Of a stretch of 28,604 nucleotides of DNA, positions 1 to 7,411 are shown one piece after another (position 1 is the stretch's first letter; each line of letters opens with the position of its first letter). The notes under the pieces are model-generated. The model was not told where the DNA came from. It did not search any database and saw only the letters and a list, made by a program, of their open reading frames with translations. The DNA lies in NCBI GenBank assembly GCA_052388025.1, contig JBQTIP010000068.1, forward strand, positions 1-28,604, given 5' to 3'. This DNA comes from JBQTIP01 sp052388025. Its GTDB lineage: Bacteria; Actinomycetota; UBA4738; HRBIN12. The position numbers and the translations under genes are program-made.

Positions 1-153
1 CCGCCGGGCAAGCGGATGGGCCACGCCGGAGCGATCATCACCGGGTCCAGCGGAACGGCGCAGGCCAAGGCCGAGGCGCTCGAGGCCGCGGGCGTCGCGG
101 TCGGCCGCACACCCACCGCTGTCGCGGGGCTGGTGGAGGCGGCCCTGGGGTGA
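1..153 (+). CDS. sucD: Succinyl-CoA synthetase alpha subunit, C-terminal end (partial)
   Basis: Only the last 50 codons are present; the gene enters from the left edge and stops with TGA at 151-153. The visible tail contains MGHAGAIITGSSGTAQAK followed by EALEAAGV, which matches the SucD C-terminus (the GHAGAI...GT...K segment of the ATP-citrate lyase/succinyl-CoA ligase fold). The enzyme interconverts succinyl-CoA and succinate with nucleotide phosphorylation in the TCA cycle, as an alpha-beta complex with SucC, presumably encoded just outside the window. The stop codon overlaps the GTG start of the next gene (GTGA), so the two are probably translationally coupled. Confidence 0.93.
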   Translation, partial: PPGKRMGHAGAIITGSSGTAQAKAEALEAAGVAVGRTPTAVAGLVEAALG

Positions 154-1484
154 GCTCGAAGTGGCGGGCGGCCCTATCCCACGGCAGTCTCGCCTTCGCG
201 ATCGTTTCCCTCGTCGGCCAGGCATTGTCGTTCGCCGTCTTCGCGAGCGGATCGTCGCCGCGGCTCTCCGCCGCCACGTTCTCGAGGATCGGGTGGCTGT
301 ACTTCGGCGCGTTCCATCATGTCGCCTTCGTCGCGAGTGCCCGGGGAACGGCCGGGATCGACCCGACCGGCCTCGATGGCCGCGCCGTCGAGGCCACCTT
401 CGAGGTCGGATTCGCGCTGATGCTCGGCACGGCGCTTGCCGTCTTCCTCCTGTATCGAGCCGGGAAGGCCGTCGCGGATGAGGCCGGGGGCGGGCCTTTC
501 GCGCGGGCGCTTCATGGGCTCAAGGTCGCCCCCGTCTATGCACTGCCCTCGCTCGCGCTGTCGATGCTCGTCTCGCTCAAGATAGACGTCCCCCCGACGC
601 CGGTCTTCGTCGGCCGGATCACCATCGGGTCCTCGCTCCTTCAAGCCTTCCTGTTCCCCCTGCTGATCGCGGCCGTGGCCGGCGTTGCGGGGGGGCTCAG
701 GTCCGGTTGGAGGGGGATGGCGGCCTCGGGACCTCGGGGTCGACGCCTCGTCGGCGCCCTGGCGGGGGGCTGGCGGATGCTCGTGCTCGGGCTGGCGCTC
801 TCGCTTGCGGGTCTCTTCGCAGCGGGGGTCCTGCAGCCGGGGTCGCCGGCGGGCCTGCTGACCCCTTCGACGGGGGAGTACTTCCGGGCGGTCTTCGAGC
901 CGGGTCTCGAGGAGGGAGCGGTCGTGCTCGTCAATCATGTCCTGCTGCTCCCGAACGAGTCGACCTGGGCGCTGGTTCCCTCGATGGGTGGCTGCATCGG
1001 CGCGCGCGGGCCAACCGCGTCGACATCCCTTCTCTGCTACTGGAGATTCCCGCGGTCGGTCTCCGTGGCGCCCGGATCGGCGGCGGGTGTGGGGCCCTTC
1101 CCGGCGGTCGAGGCCGGCACGGCCCCCGTCGGCTACTTCCTGTTCGTGCTGGTCCCGCTGGTGTCGGTCTTCCTCGGCGGACGTCTGGCGGCGCGGCGCG
1201 GCGCGGCGTCGTCACCGCGGGAGGCGGCCGGAACGGGAGCCATGGCCGGCGTCGTGTTCGCCGCGCTGGCGGTCGCCGCCGCGTTCCTGTCGCAGGTGAG
1301 CGCGGGCGTGTCGGCGGGCGAGATCTTCCTTGGGGGGGAAGGCGTCGTGCGGGTGGGCCCCGACCTGCTCTCCGGCGGCCTCCTCGCCCTTGCCTGGGGC
1401 GTCGCGGGCGGCGTGCTCGGCGCCCGCTACGAGGCCCGCTCGCTTCCCGCCTCTACGGAGTCCCATCCAGCGTCGGCAGGATGA
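150..1484 (+). CDS. Polytopic membrane protein, DUF6350-like
   Basis: A 444-residue protein made almost entirely of hydrophobic helices separated by short Gly/Arg-rich loops; about nine to eleven membrane segments are visible, with no catalytic motif I can name. The GTG start overlaps the sucD stop (GTGA), indicating coupling. In Streptomyces-type genomes a membrane protein of this size, annotated DUF6350, lies between sucD and purN, so the assignment rests on position and topology rather than a signature sequence. Function is unknown. The last 32 bases overlap the end of the convergent zinc-ribbon gene at 1453-2052. The call as a real gene is firm; the family name is moderate. Confidence 0.75.
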   Translation: MSSKWRAALSHGSLAFAIVSLVGQALSFAVFASGSSPRLSAATFSRIGWLYFGAFHHVAFVASARGTAGIDPTGLDGRAVEATFEVGFALMLGTALAVFLLYRAGKAVADEAGGGPFARALHGLKVAPVYALPSLALSMLVSLKIDVPPTPVFVGRITIGSSLLQAFLFPLLIAAVAGVAGGLRSGWRGMAASGPRGRRLVGALAGGWRMLVLGLALSLAGLFAAGVLQPGSPAGLLTPSTGEYFRAVFEPGLEEGAVVLVNHVLLLPNESTWALVPSMGGCIGARGPTASTSLLCYWRFPRSVSVAPGSAAGVGPFPAVEAGTAPVGYFLFVLVPLVSVFLGGRLAARRGAASSPREAAGTGAMAGVVFAALAVAAAFLSQVSAGVSAGEIFLGGEGVVRVGPDLLSGGLLALAWGVAGGVLGARYEARSLPASTESHPASAG

Positions 1485-2052
1485 GGATGAGGAGCACGAC
1501 GCTGATCACGATGCCGGTGATGAGCATCGCCCGGGCCGTCCGCGGATCGACCTCCTTGTTGACGAGCCAGGCGATGAGCCCTCCGAGCCATCCCATGAAG
1601 ATCGGCAGCAGCCACCACGCCCCGCTGATCCGCCTGGGCGGCTGAGCCGTCCAAGCAGCCTGGCCCCCGGGGCTCGCACCTGCCACGGCCCCGGGGCGAC
1701 CGGCCGTCGCGCTCAGCCCGACCTCGGTGTGGTGCGGCTCGTCGGCGGAGAACCGCAGCCAGGCGGCTCGCCACCCCTCGTCGGTCCGCGGGAACCGCGC
1801 GATGGGCGGGCCCGGCGCCTGACGGTCCCAGATGCCGAAGAAGTCCTTGCCGTACCCCAGCAGGTATCGACCGCCGGAATGCGTGTACTGCAGCGCCCCG
1901 TCGTCCAAGCCGGGCGCCGGCGCCCCGGTGCCTCGCTCCGGGGCTCCCTGCCCGGCCGCCGCCGCGGCCTCCGGCGTCAGGAAGCTCCCGCAGTAGCGGC
2001 ATTTGACGGCCTCGTCTCGGATCGCCTCGGCACAGAAGGGGCACTTCTTCAC
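1453..2052 (-). CDS. Zinc-ribbon membrane protein
   Basis: A 199-residue protein. It opens with a zinc ribbon, MKKCPFCAEAIRDEAVKCRY, with Cys at positions 4, 7, 18 and 21. A soluble middle follows with YLLGYGKDFFGIWDR and FPRTDEGWRAAW, and it ends in two membrane helices beginning WWLLPIFMGWLGGLIAWLV and ITGIVISVVLLILILPTL. The start is GTG at 2052, preceded by a clear TTGAGGAG ribosome binding site 5-6 bases away. The architecture (ribbon, PH-like or adaptor segment, paired helices) is common in uncharacterised actinobacterial and archaeal proteins; no function is established. It overlaps the end of the convergent membrane protein gene by 32 bases. The upstream minus-strand gene at 2161-2628 is separated from it by a strong terminator, so it has its own promoter. 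Confidence 0.8.
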   Translation of the reverse strand: MKKCPFCAEAIRDEAVKCRYCGSFLTPEAAAAAGQGAPERGTGAPAPGLDDGALQYTHSGGRYLLGYGKDFFGIWDRQAPGPPIARFPRTDEGWRAAWLRFSADEPHHTEVGLSATAGRPGAVAGASPGGQAAWTAQPPRRISGAWWLLPIFMGWLGGLIAWLVNKEVDPRTARAMLITGIVISVVLLILILPTLDGTP

Positions 2053-2110
2053 GGACGCTCCTCAACGAGGTGACGAGGACAGGCTAGAGGCTGCCCCCGA
2101 CCGGGGACAA

Positions 2111-2140
2111 GAAGGCCCGGCCGCTTCCGGCCGGGCCTTC
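2111..2140 (-). terminator. Strong hairpin terminator
   Basis: A perfect 13-bp stem (GAAGGCCCGGCCG with its exact complement) closes a CTTC tetraloop. Read on the minus strand it is followed by TTGTC, so it probably ends transcription of the small membrane protein gene at 2161-2628. It lies between that gene and the start of the next minus-strand gene at 2052. Confidence 0.85.
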
Positions 2141-2160
2141 CGCACGATGGACCTGGGCGC

Positions 2161-2628
2161 CTAGCTGGTGAAGCCGGTGCCCCCAGGGCCGGGAGGCGCA
2201 GGTGGCGAGGCCACGCTGCCCTCCTGCCAACGCATCCACCCGCCGTACCCGATGACGAGCGCGAGCACGATGCCGACGAACGCGAACAGGAACAGCGCCT
2301 CGCTGTCGACCACGATCTTGAGCAGCGTGAACACGACGATGCCGCCCGCGAGGGCGGCGCTCACCATGTTCTTGGGCGCCGGGACGTCGACGCCGGCGAG
2401 CGCGAGCCCCTCCCAGACCACGAGCGCGATGGCCAGCAGGAGGTTGATGATCCCGATGCCGCTCGCGCCGCTCGCCGAGCCGCAGACGTCGCCGCCGAGG
2501 GCTCCAAGGTCCACGCACACGCGCTGCCAGGGCAGAAAGGTGTCGATCAGGAACAGCACACCGCCGCCGAGCAGAATCTTGCTTGCGGTCGACATCTTGG
2601 ACATGTCGAATCCGGAACCTTGCGCCAT
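2161..2628 (-). CDS. Small four-helix membrane protein with LPW motif
   Basis: A 155-residue protein. The first helix starts near residue 17 and leads into FLPWQRVCVDLG, followed by a short Cys/Gly-rich loop (Cys38 and Cys49, possibly a disulfide). Three more helices follow, and a Pro/Gly-rich tail. ATG at 2628 is chosen because AAAGGAG at 2640-2634 sits 5 bases upstream; the GTG at 2634 overlaps that ribosome binding site and cannot use it. The hydrophobic segment ending in LPW is shared with the neighbour at 2704-3309, and the helix layout with the protein at 13263-13871, so these may be paralogues. No function recognised. Promoter and terminator are both visible, so it looks like a single-gene unit. 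Confidence 0.78.
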   Translation of the reverse strand: MAQGSGFDMSKMSTASKILLGGGVLFLIDTFLPWQRVCVDLGALGGDVCGSASGASGIGIINLLLAIALVVWEGLALAGVDVPAPKNMVSAALAGGIVVFTLLKIVVDSEALFLFAFVGIVLALVIGYGGWMRWQEGSVASPPAPPGPGGTGFTS

Positions 2629-2678
2629 CCCCACTCCTTTCGAGCCTTCCCACGGCCAGCGCAGTCGCGGCCCAGCCG

Positions 2679-2707
2679 ATTGAAGACCCTCCCCCCAAAA
2701 GAGTCAA
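2679..2707 (-). promoter_or_regulatory. Sigma70-type promoter for the 2161-2628 gene
   Basis: On the minus strand TTGACT (2707-2702) is followed 17 bases later by TTCAAT (2684-2679). This would give a leader of about 44 bases that includes the AAAGGAG ribosome binding site. The -35 box touches the stop codon of the gene at 2704-3309. This is the conventional, leadered type of promoter, unlike most others in the window. Confidence 0.5.
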
Positions 2708-3309
2708 CTACCTTCGGTCTTGAGCCCCCGGCCTGCCGACCTCGAGGGGAGAGACGCCGCGAGCGCGCCGAGCCCCGCCGGGAGCGCCAGCCACGGCCCC
2801 AGCCAGGCGTGCGTGAACGGTGGCGGGTTGACGATCGCGAGCAGCGCGCCGAGAGAGGTGAGGGCCGCGAGCCAGGTGAGGGCGACGTCCCAAGCCGACC
2901 GCCGGCCTCGCGGCAGCCTCCGGAGCCATGCCCAGGCCGCGAGCCCCAGGAGCGCGGCGACGGCAGCCACGACCGACCACTTTCGCGAGCGGCCCCACGC
3001 CCCGAACGGCCCGGATCCCTCCCCGAACCGGCTCCAGGGAAGCGCGGTCGCGAAGACCGCGACTGCGAAGGCCGCCCCGATCAGCGTCGCTCGGAGGTTC
3101 CGGCGCGGCTCGGGTGCAGGCCCGGCCTGCGGGGCATCCGACCCGATCGCTTCGGCCAGGCATTCGGCGCCCAGGACGCGGCCTCGAACCGGCACGGCGC
3201 AAGCCAGGCACATCGGCCTGCCGCAACCGTCGCATCGGGCCACCGACGCACTTCCCGGGTGAAGGTCGCAGCGCTCGGCGCTCTTGGTCGTCCGCTCCTC
3301 GCCAGGCAC
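2704..3309 (-). CDS. B-box-like zinc-binding membrane protein
   Basis: A 201-residue protein whose first 40 residues hold a cysteine/histidine cluster: CDLHPG (Cys14, His17) then CDGCGRPMCLACA (Cys26, 29, 34, 37). This spacing resembles bacterial B-box-type zinc fingers that precede membrane domains. From about residue 70 there are four hydrophobic helices; the first is followed by ALPWSRFGEGSGPFGAWG, echoing the LPW loop of the neighbour at 2161-2628. The start is GTG at 3309. There is no ribosome binding site, but TAAGCT lies 7 bases upstream, so the message is probably leaderless. It is divergent from purN, with 81 bases between the two starts. Function unknown. Confidence 0.78.
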   Translation of the reverse strand: MPGEERTTKSAERCDLHPGSASVARCDGCGRPMCLACAVPVRGRVLGAECLAEAIGSDAPQAGPAPEPRRNLRATLIGAAFAVAVFATALPWSRFGEGSGPFGAWGRSRKWSVVAAVAALLGLAAWAWLRRLPRGRRSAWDVALTWLAALTSLGALLAIVNPPPFTHAWLGPWLALPAGLGALAASLPSRSAGRGLKTEGS

Positions 3310-3316
3310 GTCCGAA

Positions 3317-3322
3317 AGCTTA
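3317..3322 (-). promoter_or_regulatory. -10 box for a leaderless transcript (3309 gene)
   Basis: TAAGCT on the minus strand is followed by 7 bases and then the GTG start at 3309. No ribosome binding site is present, so transcription would begin at or next to the start codon. No good -35 box is visible. An 8-bp direct repeat, CGTCGCCG, at 3323-3330 and 3333-3340 lies just upstream. Confidence 0.5.
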
Positions 3323-3352
3323 CGTCGCCGCCCGTCGCCGGGCCGCGTCTGT

Positions 3353-3382
3353 TTGACAGGGGAGCGGCCGACTCCCTAGCGT
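3353..3382 (+). promoter_or_regulatory. purN promoter, leaderless
   Basis: A perfect TTGACA at 3353-3358 and TAGCGT (TANNNT) at 3377-3382 are separated by 18 bases. The purN ATG begins 9 bases after the -10 box, so the expected transcription start falls on or within two bases of the ATG. No purine-rich ribosome binding site precedes the ATG. This is the best-formed promoter in the window. Confidence 0.7.
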
Positions 3383-3390
3383 GCGGCGCG

Positions 3391-4002
3391 ATGGGGTTCC
3401 GGGTGGCGGTGCTGGTTTCGGGGACGGGTTCGAACCTGCAGGCCCTCCTGGACGACCCCGTCGTCGGCCCCTGGGTCGCGCTCGTCGTCTCGGATCGGAA
3501 GGATGCCCCGGCGCTCGCCAGGGCTGAGGCCGCGGGCGTGAGGGCGGTGTTCCTGGATCCCGGGCTCCATGCCGATCGGGCCGCCCTCGACGCCGCGCTC
3601 CGCGAGCTCCTGGAGTCGGAGAGGATCGAGTACGTTGCACTTGCCGGGTTCATGCGGATCCTCGGCCCCGAGGTCGTCCGCTCGTTCGACGGGCGCATCG
3701 TCAACGTTCACCCGGCGCTCCTGCCGGCCTTCCCCGGCGCCCACGCCGTCCGCGACACGCTGGCTTGGGGTGTGAAGGTGACCGGTGTCACGGTGCACCT
3801 CGTCGACGAGGAGGTGGATCACGGGCCGGTCGTCGCGCAGGAGGCCGTGCCGGTGTTCCCGGACGACGATCGGGATGCTCTGGAGGCCAGGATCCATGAG
3901 GTCGAGCACCGGCTGTTCCCGGCGGCGGTGCGGGCCCTGGTGGAGGGCCGGCTGAAGGTCGAGGGACGGATCGTGCACGTGCTGGAGGGGCGGGCGGAGT
4001 GA
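3391..4002 (+). CDS. purN: Phosphoribosylglycinamide formyltransferase
   Basis: A 203-residue PurN (E. coli PurN is of similar size). It transfers a formyl group from 10-formyl-tetrahydrofolate to GAR, the third step of purine synthesis, in the cytoplasm. Visible motifs are the phosphate-binding SGTGSN loop (residues 10-15), the catalytic IVNVHPALLPAF with Asn105 and His107, and DEEVDHGPVVAQ with Asp143. These correspond to Asn106, His108 and Asp144 of the E. coli enzyme. ATG 3391 is chosen for the family N-terminus and its promoter; the open frame continues upstream but has no homology there. The GTG start of purH overlaps the purN stop (GTGA), so the two form a coupled pair. Confidence 0.96.
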   Translation: MGFRVAVLVSGTGSNLQALLDDPVVGPWVALVVSDRKDAPALARAEAAGVRAVFLDPGLHADRAALDAALRELLESERIEYVALAGFMRILGPEVVRSFDGRIVNVHPALLPAFPGAHAVRDTLAWGVKVTGVTVHLVDEEVDHGPVVAQEAVPVFPDDDRDALEARIHEVEHRLFPAAVRALVEGRLKVEGRIVHVLEGRAE

Positions 4003-5540
4003 GCGACGTCCGGCCGGTCGGGCGCGCGCTGCTCTCGGTCGCCGACAAGGCCGGGCTGGCGGAGCTGGCCGGGACGCTCGCGAGGCTCGGCGTGGCGCTG
4101 ATCTCCACCGGCAGCACGGCGGATACGCTCCGGGCAGCCGGGATCGACGTGACGCCGGTGTCCGAGGTGACCGGCTCGCCCGAGATCCTCGGGGGCCGGG
4201 TGAAGACCCTCCACCCGAAGATCCACGGCGGCATCCTGGCGGACCGTCGGAACCCGGACCACTTGCGCCAGCTCGAGGAGCAGGGGATCGAGCCGATCGA
4301 CCTGGTCGTGTGCAACCTGTACCCGTTCCGGGAGACGGTGGCCTCCGGCGCGGCTTCCGACGAGGTGATCGAGCAGATCGACATCGGCGGGCCGACCCTC
4401 GTGCGGGCAGCCGCGAAGAACTTCGAGTCGGTGGGCGTCGTCGTGAGCCCCGAGCGGTACGCGGAGGTCGCCGACGAGCTCGGGAGGGAAGGCGGCCTCA
4501 CCCGGGAGACGCGCCGCGCCCTTGCGGCGGAGGCGTTCGCGCACACCGCCGCCTACGACGCGGCCGTGGCCGGCTGGTTCGCCGCCGAGGACGCGGGCGA
4601 GGGGCTGCCGGACTTCGTCGGCCTAGCCCTCCGAAAGATCCAAGGCCTCCGTTATGGGGAGAACCCGCATCAACGAGGAGCGCTGTACACGGAGATCGCC
4701 GGCCCGGGCCCGCTCGGCGGCGCGAAGGTCTTGCAGGGCAAGGAGATGTCGTTCAACAACTGGCTCGACGTCGATGCGGCCTACTCGCTGGCCGCGGCGC
4801 TGTCCACACCCGCGGCGGTCATCGTGAAGCACAACAACCCATGCGGCGTGGCGCTCGGGTCTTCGCCGGCCGATGCGTACGAGCGGGCGTTCGCATGCGA
4901 CACGGTGTCCGCGTTCGGCGGCATCGTCGCATTCAACCTGGAGGCCGACGGGGAGGCCGCCGCAGCCATGGCCGAGGTCTTCACGGAGGTCGTCGTAGCG
5001 CCCTCGTTCTCCGCCGGCGCGTTGGAGTGGCTCGCGGAGCGTTCCAACCTCCGACTCGTGCAGGCGCCGCTGCCCGGGGGAGAGGGGCTGGACGTCCGAC
5101 CCCTGCCCGGAGGGGCGCTGGTGCAGGACCGCGACCGCGTCGCGGAGATCCGCGAAGACATGCGGGTCGCTTCGTCACGGCGGCCGACTCAGGAGGAATG
5201 GTGGGACCTGTTGTTCGCCTGGACCGTCGCGTCCCGTGTGAAGTCGAACGCGATCGTGTTCGCGAGGGACGGCGCCACGGTCGGGATCGGCGCCGGCCAG
5301 ATGTCGCGGGTCGACTCGTCGGTGCTCGCCGTCCGGAAGGCCGGGGAACGGGCCAAGGGCGCGGTCATGGCGAGCGACGCGTTCTTCCCGTTCCCGGACG
5401 CCCTCGAGGTGGCGGCCGACGCCGGCGTGACGGCCGTCATCCACCCCGGAGGATCGGTCCGCGACGACGACGTCCTGCGGGCTGCGGAGGAGCGAGGGAT
5501 GGCCGTCGTCCTCACGGGCCGCCGGCACTTCCGGCACTGA
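3999..5540 (+). CDS. purH: Bifunctional AICAR transformylase / IMP cyclohydrolase
   Basis: A 513-residue protein of normal family length that performs the last two steps of IMP synthesis. The N-terminal cyclohydrolase (MGS-like) domain, roughly residues 1-190, shows ISTGSTADTLRAAGI and GGRVKTLHPKIHGGIL. The transformylase domain begins near LRYGENPHQ and carries the catalytic Lys-His pair in VKHNNPCGVA, FGGIVAFN, GIGAGQMSRVDS and ASDAFFPFPDALE. It ends with the family C-terminus VLTGRRHFRH. It starts with GTG overlapping the purN stop. It uses 10-formyl-tetrahydrofolate, which the adjacent FolD helps supply. Nothing is missing or unusual. Confidence 0.97.
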   Translation: MSDVRPVGRALLSVADKAGLAELAGTLARLGVALISTGSTADTLRAAGIDVTPVSEVTGSPEILGGRVKTLHPKIHGGILADRRNPDHLRQLEEQGIEPIDLVVCNLYPFRETVASGAASDEVIEQIDIGGPTLVRAAAKNFESVGVVVSPERYAEVADELGREGGLTRETRRALAAEAFAHTAAYDAAVAGWFAAEDAGEGLPDFVGLALRKIQGLRYGENPHQRGALYTEIAGPGPLGGAKVLQGKEMSFNNWLDVDAAYSLAAALSTPAAVIVKHNNPCGVALGSSPADAYERAFACDTVSAFGGIVAFNLEADGEAAAAMAEVFTEVVVAPSFSAGALEWLAERSNLRLVQAPLPGGEGLDVRPLPGGALVQDRDRVAEIREDMRVASSRRPTQEEWWDLLFAWTVASRVKSNAIVFARDGATVGIGAGQMSRVDSSVLAVRKAGERAKGAVMASDAFFPFPDALEVAADAGVTAVIHPGGSVRDDDVLRAAEERGMAVVLTGRRHFRH

Positions 5541-5572
5541 CCGGGAGTCGCGTCGGCCCGGGCTGCGGCGGG

Positions 5573-5578
5573 TAGGAT
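5573..5578 (+). promoter_or_regulatory. -10 box for leaderless folD transcript
   Basis: TAGGAT lies 8 bases before the folD ATG at 5587, in the 46-base gap after purH. There is no ribosome binding site in front of the ATG. No convincing -35 box is seen. It suggests that folD-metF has its own promoter within the purine cluster. Confidence 0.5.
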
Positions 5579-5586
5579 TGCCCGCC

Positions 5587-6453
5587 ATGAGCGCCAGGAT
5601 CATCGACGGGAAGGCCATCTCCGCGCAGGTGCGGGCGGAGGTCGCCGAGCGCGTCAAGGCGCTCTCGGATCGTGGGGCGCGGCCCGGCCTGGCGGCGGTC
5701 CTGGTGGGCGACGACCCGGCCTCCAAGATCTACGTGGGCGCGAAGCAGAAGGCGTGCGCCGACGTCGGCATGCACTCCGAGCGAGTGGATCTCGCGGCGG
5801 ACGTCCCGGAGGCCGAGCTTCTCGAGGTCATCCGGGGGCTCAACGAGAACCCGAAGATCAGCGGGATGATCGTGCAGCTGCCGGTCCCAGACCACATCTC
5901 GGAGCTCGCGGTCCAGCGGGCCGTGGCGCCGGAGAAGGACGTCGACTGCCTCGGCCCGACGAACGTCGGGCTCATGACTCGCGGCGAGGCCGCGTCGCTC
6001 CCCGCCACGCCGTACGGGATCGTCGAGATGCTCGTCCGGGCCGAGATCCCCATACAGGGACAGGAGGTCGTCGTGGTGGGCCGGGGCGGACTGGTGGGGA
6101 TGCCCCTCGCCATCATGCTCGCCCAGAAGTCCGAGCGGGGGAACGCCACCGTTACCATCTGCCACACGAGGACCCGCGACATAGCCGCCCACACTCGGCG
6201 CGCCGACATCCTTGTGGTGGCGACCGGCGTACCTCGGGCCGTGACTGCCGACATGGTCAAGCCGGGGGCCACGGTGATCGACGTAGGGATCAACCGCACC
6301 GACGACGGCCTCGTGGGCGACGTGGCCTTCGAGGAGGTCGCGGATGTCGCCGGAGCGATCACGCCGGTGCCGGGCGGCGTGGGGCCCATGACGGTGGCGA
6401 TGCTGCTGGTGAACACCGTGGCCGCCGCCGAACGCCGGTCCGCCGGGTCGTGA
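5587..6453 (+). CDS. folD: Methylene-THF dehydrogenase / methenyl-THF cyclohydrolase
   Basis: A 288-residue FolD, normal size. It interconverts 5,10-methylene- and 10-formyl-tetrahydrofolate through the methenyl form. Visible motifs are the catalytic Tyr49-x3-Lys53 in KIYVGAKQK, the substrate-loop segment MIVQLPVPDHI, DVDCLGPTNVG, the cofactor loop VVGRGGLVGMPLA, and the C-terminal ITPVPGGVGPMTVAMLL. Two positions differ from the common consensus: GRGG in place of GRS in the nucleotide loop, and PATP in place of PCTP; both lie in a well-preserved context. ATG 5587 is chosen over an upstream in-frame codon for the family N-terminus and the TAGGAT box. The stop overlaps the GTG of the next gene (GTGA). 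Confidence 0.96.
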   Translation: MSARIIDGKAISAQVRAEVAERVKALSDRGARPGLAAVLVGDDPASKIYVGAKQKACADVGMHSERVDLAADVPEAELLEVIRGLNENPKISGMIVQLPVPDHISELAVQRAVAPEKDVDCLGPTNVGLMTRGEAASLPATPYGIVEMLVRAEIPIQGQEVVVVGRGGLVGMPLAIMLAQKSERGNATVTICHTRTRDIAAHTRRADILVVATGVPRAVTADMVKPGATVIDVGINRTDDGLVGDVAFEEVADVAGAITPVPGGVGPMTVAMLLVNTVAAAERRSAGS

Positions 6454-7370
6454 CCTCGTCCGGCGGCCGGCTGGAACGGGTCCTCCGCAGCGGCCGCTTC
6501 TGCGTAACGGCAGAGGTCGTGCCGCCGCGCTCCGCCGACGGCTCGGCCGTCACCGAACAGGCGCGCGCGCTGGTCGGCTACGCGGATGCCGTGAACGTGA
6601 CCGACAACCCGACGGCGCACGCCCACATGTCCCCGCTCGCGGGCGTCTCGCTCGTAGCCGCGGCGGGCTTGGAGCCGACGCTCCAGATCAACAGTCGCGA
6701 CCGCAACCGGCTGGCCGTGACGAGTGACCTGCTCGGCGGCTGGGCCCTAGGGGCACGCAACCTGTTGTGCCTCACCGGAGATCCGGTCTCGGTAGGGGAT
6801 CATCCCGACGCGAAGCCCGTGTACGACCTGGCCATCCTGGACCTCATCCGGCTGGCCGCCGCGCTCCGGGAGGAGGGGCGGATGCTCTCGGGTGCGACGA
6901 TCGAGGCTCCGCCCCGGTACTTCATCGGCGTGGCCGACCCTCCGCTCGCCGAGGGATACAACCCCGCCCGGCTCGAGGGGAAGCTCGACGCAGGTGCCGA
7001 CTTCGTGCAGACCCAGATCGTCTACGACGTCCCGGCTCTCGCAGAATGGGCGGATGGGGTCCGCGGCCGCGGGATCTTCGATCGGGCCTCGGTGCTCGTC
7101 GGCGTCGCTCCGCTTCGCAGCGCCAAGGCCGCCCGTCACATGCGGGAGAACGTTCCCGGCGTCGTTGTTCCCGAGTCGCTCATCGAGGCGTTGGAAGAGG
7201 CCGGTCCGGACTCCGAGCATGAGGGCGTGCGCTCGGCCGTCGAGATCGTGAACGGCCTGAAAGCCATCCCCGGGATCGCCGGCGTCCACGTGATGGGGCT
7301 CGGCCGGGAGGACGCGGTTCGCCGGGTCATCGAGGGCGCCGGTCTCGCTCCCCGCCCGGCGGCCGTCTGA
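6450..7370 (+). CDS. metF: Methylenetetrahydrofolate reductase family protein
   Basis: A 306-residue TIM-barrel protein of the MetF family, which reduces 5,10-methylene-THF to 5-methyl-THF. Visible landmarks are TAEVVPPRSAD near the N-terminus, the VTDNPTAHAHMSPLAG strand-loop, NLLCLTGDPVSVGDHP, the substrate-loop region near YFIGVADPPL, and KLDAGADFVQTQIVYDV, which matches the KVDAGA...TQ..FD segment of E. coli MetF. It starts with GTG overlapping the folD stop, so FolD and MetF are made together and would channel methylene-THF towards methyl groups. Sequence alone does not settle whether it binds FAD or belongs to the atypical flavin-free actinobacterial type. The call is strong for the family, moderate for exact activity. 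Confidence 0.85.
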   Translation: MTSSGGRLERVLRSGRFCVTAEVVPPRSADGSAVTEQARALVGYADAVNVTDNPTAHAHMSPLAGVSLVAAAGLEPTLQINSRDRNRLAVTSDLLGGWALGARNLLCLTGDPVSVGDHPDAKPVYDLAILDLIRLAAALREEGRMLSGATIEAPPRYFIGVADPPLAEGYNPARLEGKLDAGADFVQTQIVYDVPALAEWADGVRGRGIFDRASVLVGVAPLRSAKAARHMRENVPGVVVPESLIEALEEAGPDSEHEGVRSAVEIVNGLKAIPGIAGVHVMGLGREDAVRRVIEGAGLAPRPAAV

Positions 7371-7411
7371 GATCCGTCGCCCGGAGCCTTGCGGCGGAGG
7401 CCGAGCGGGGG

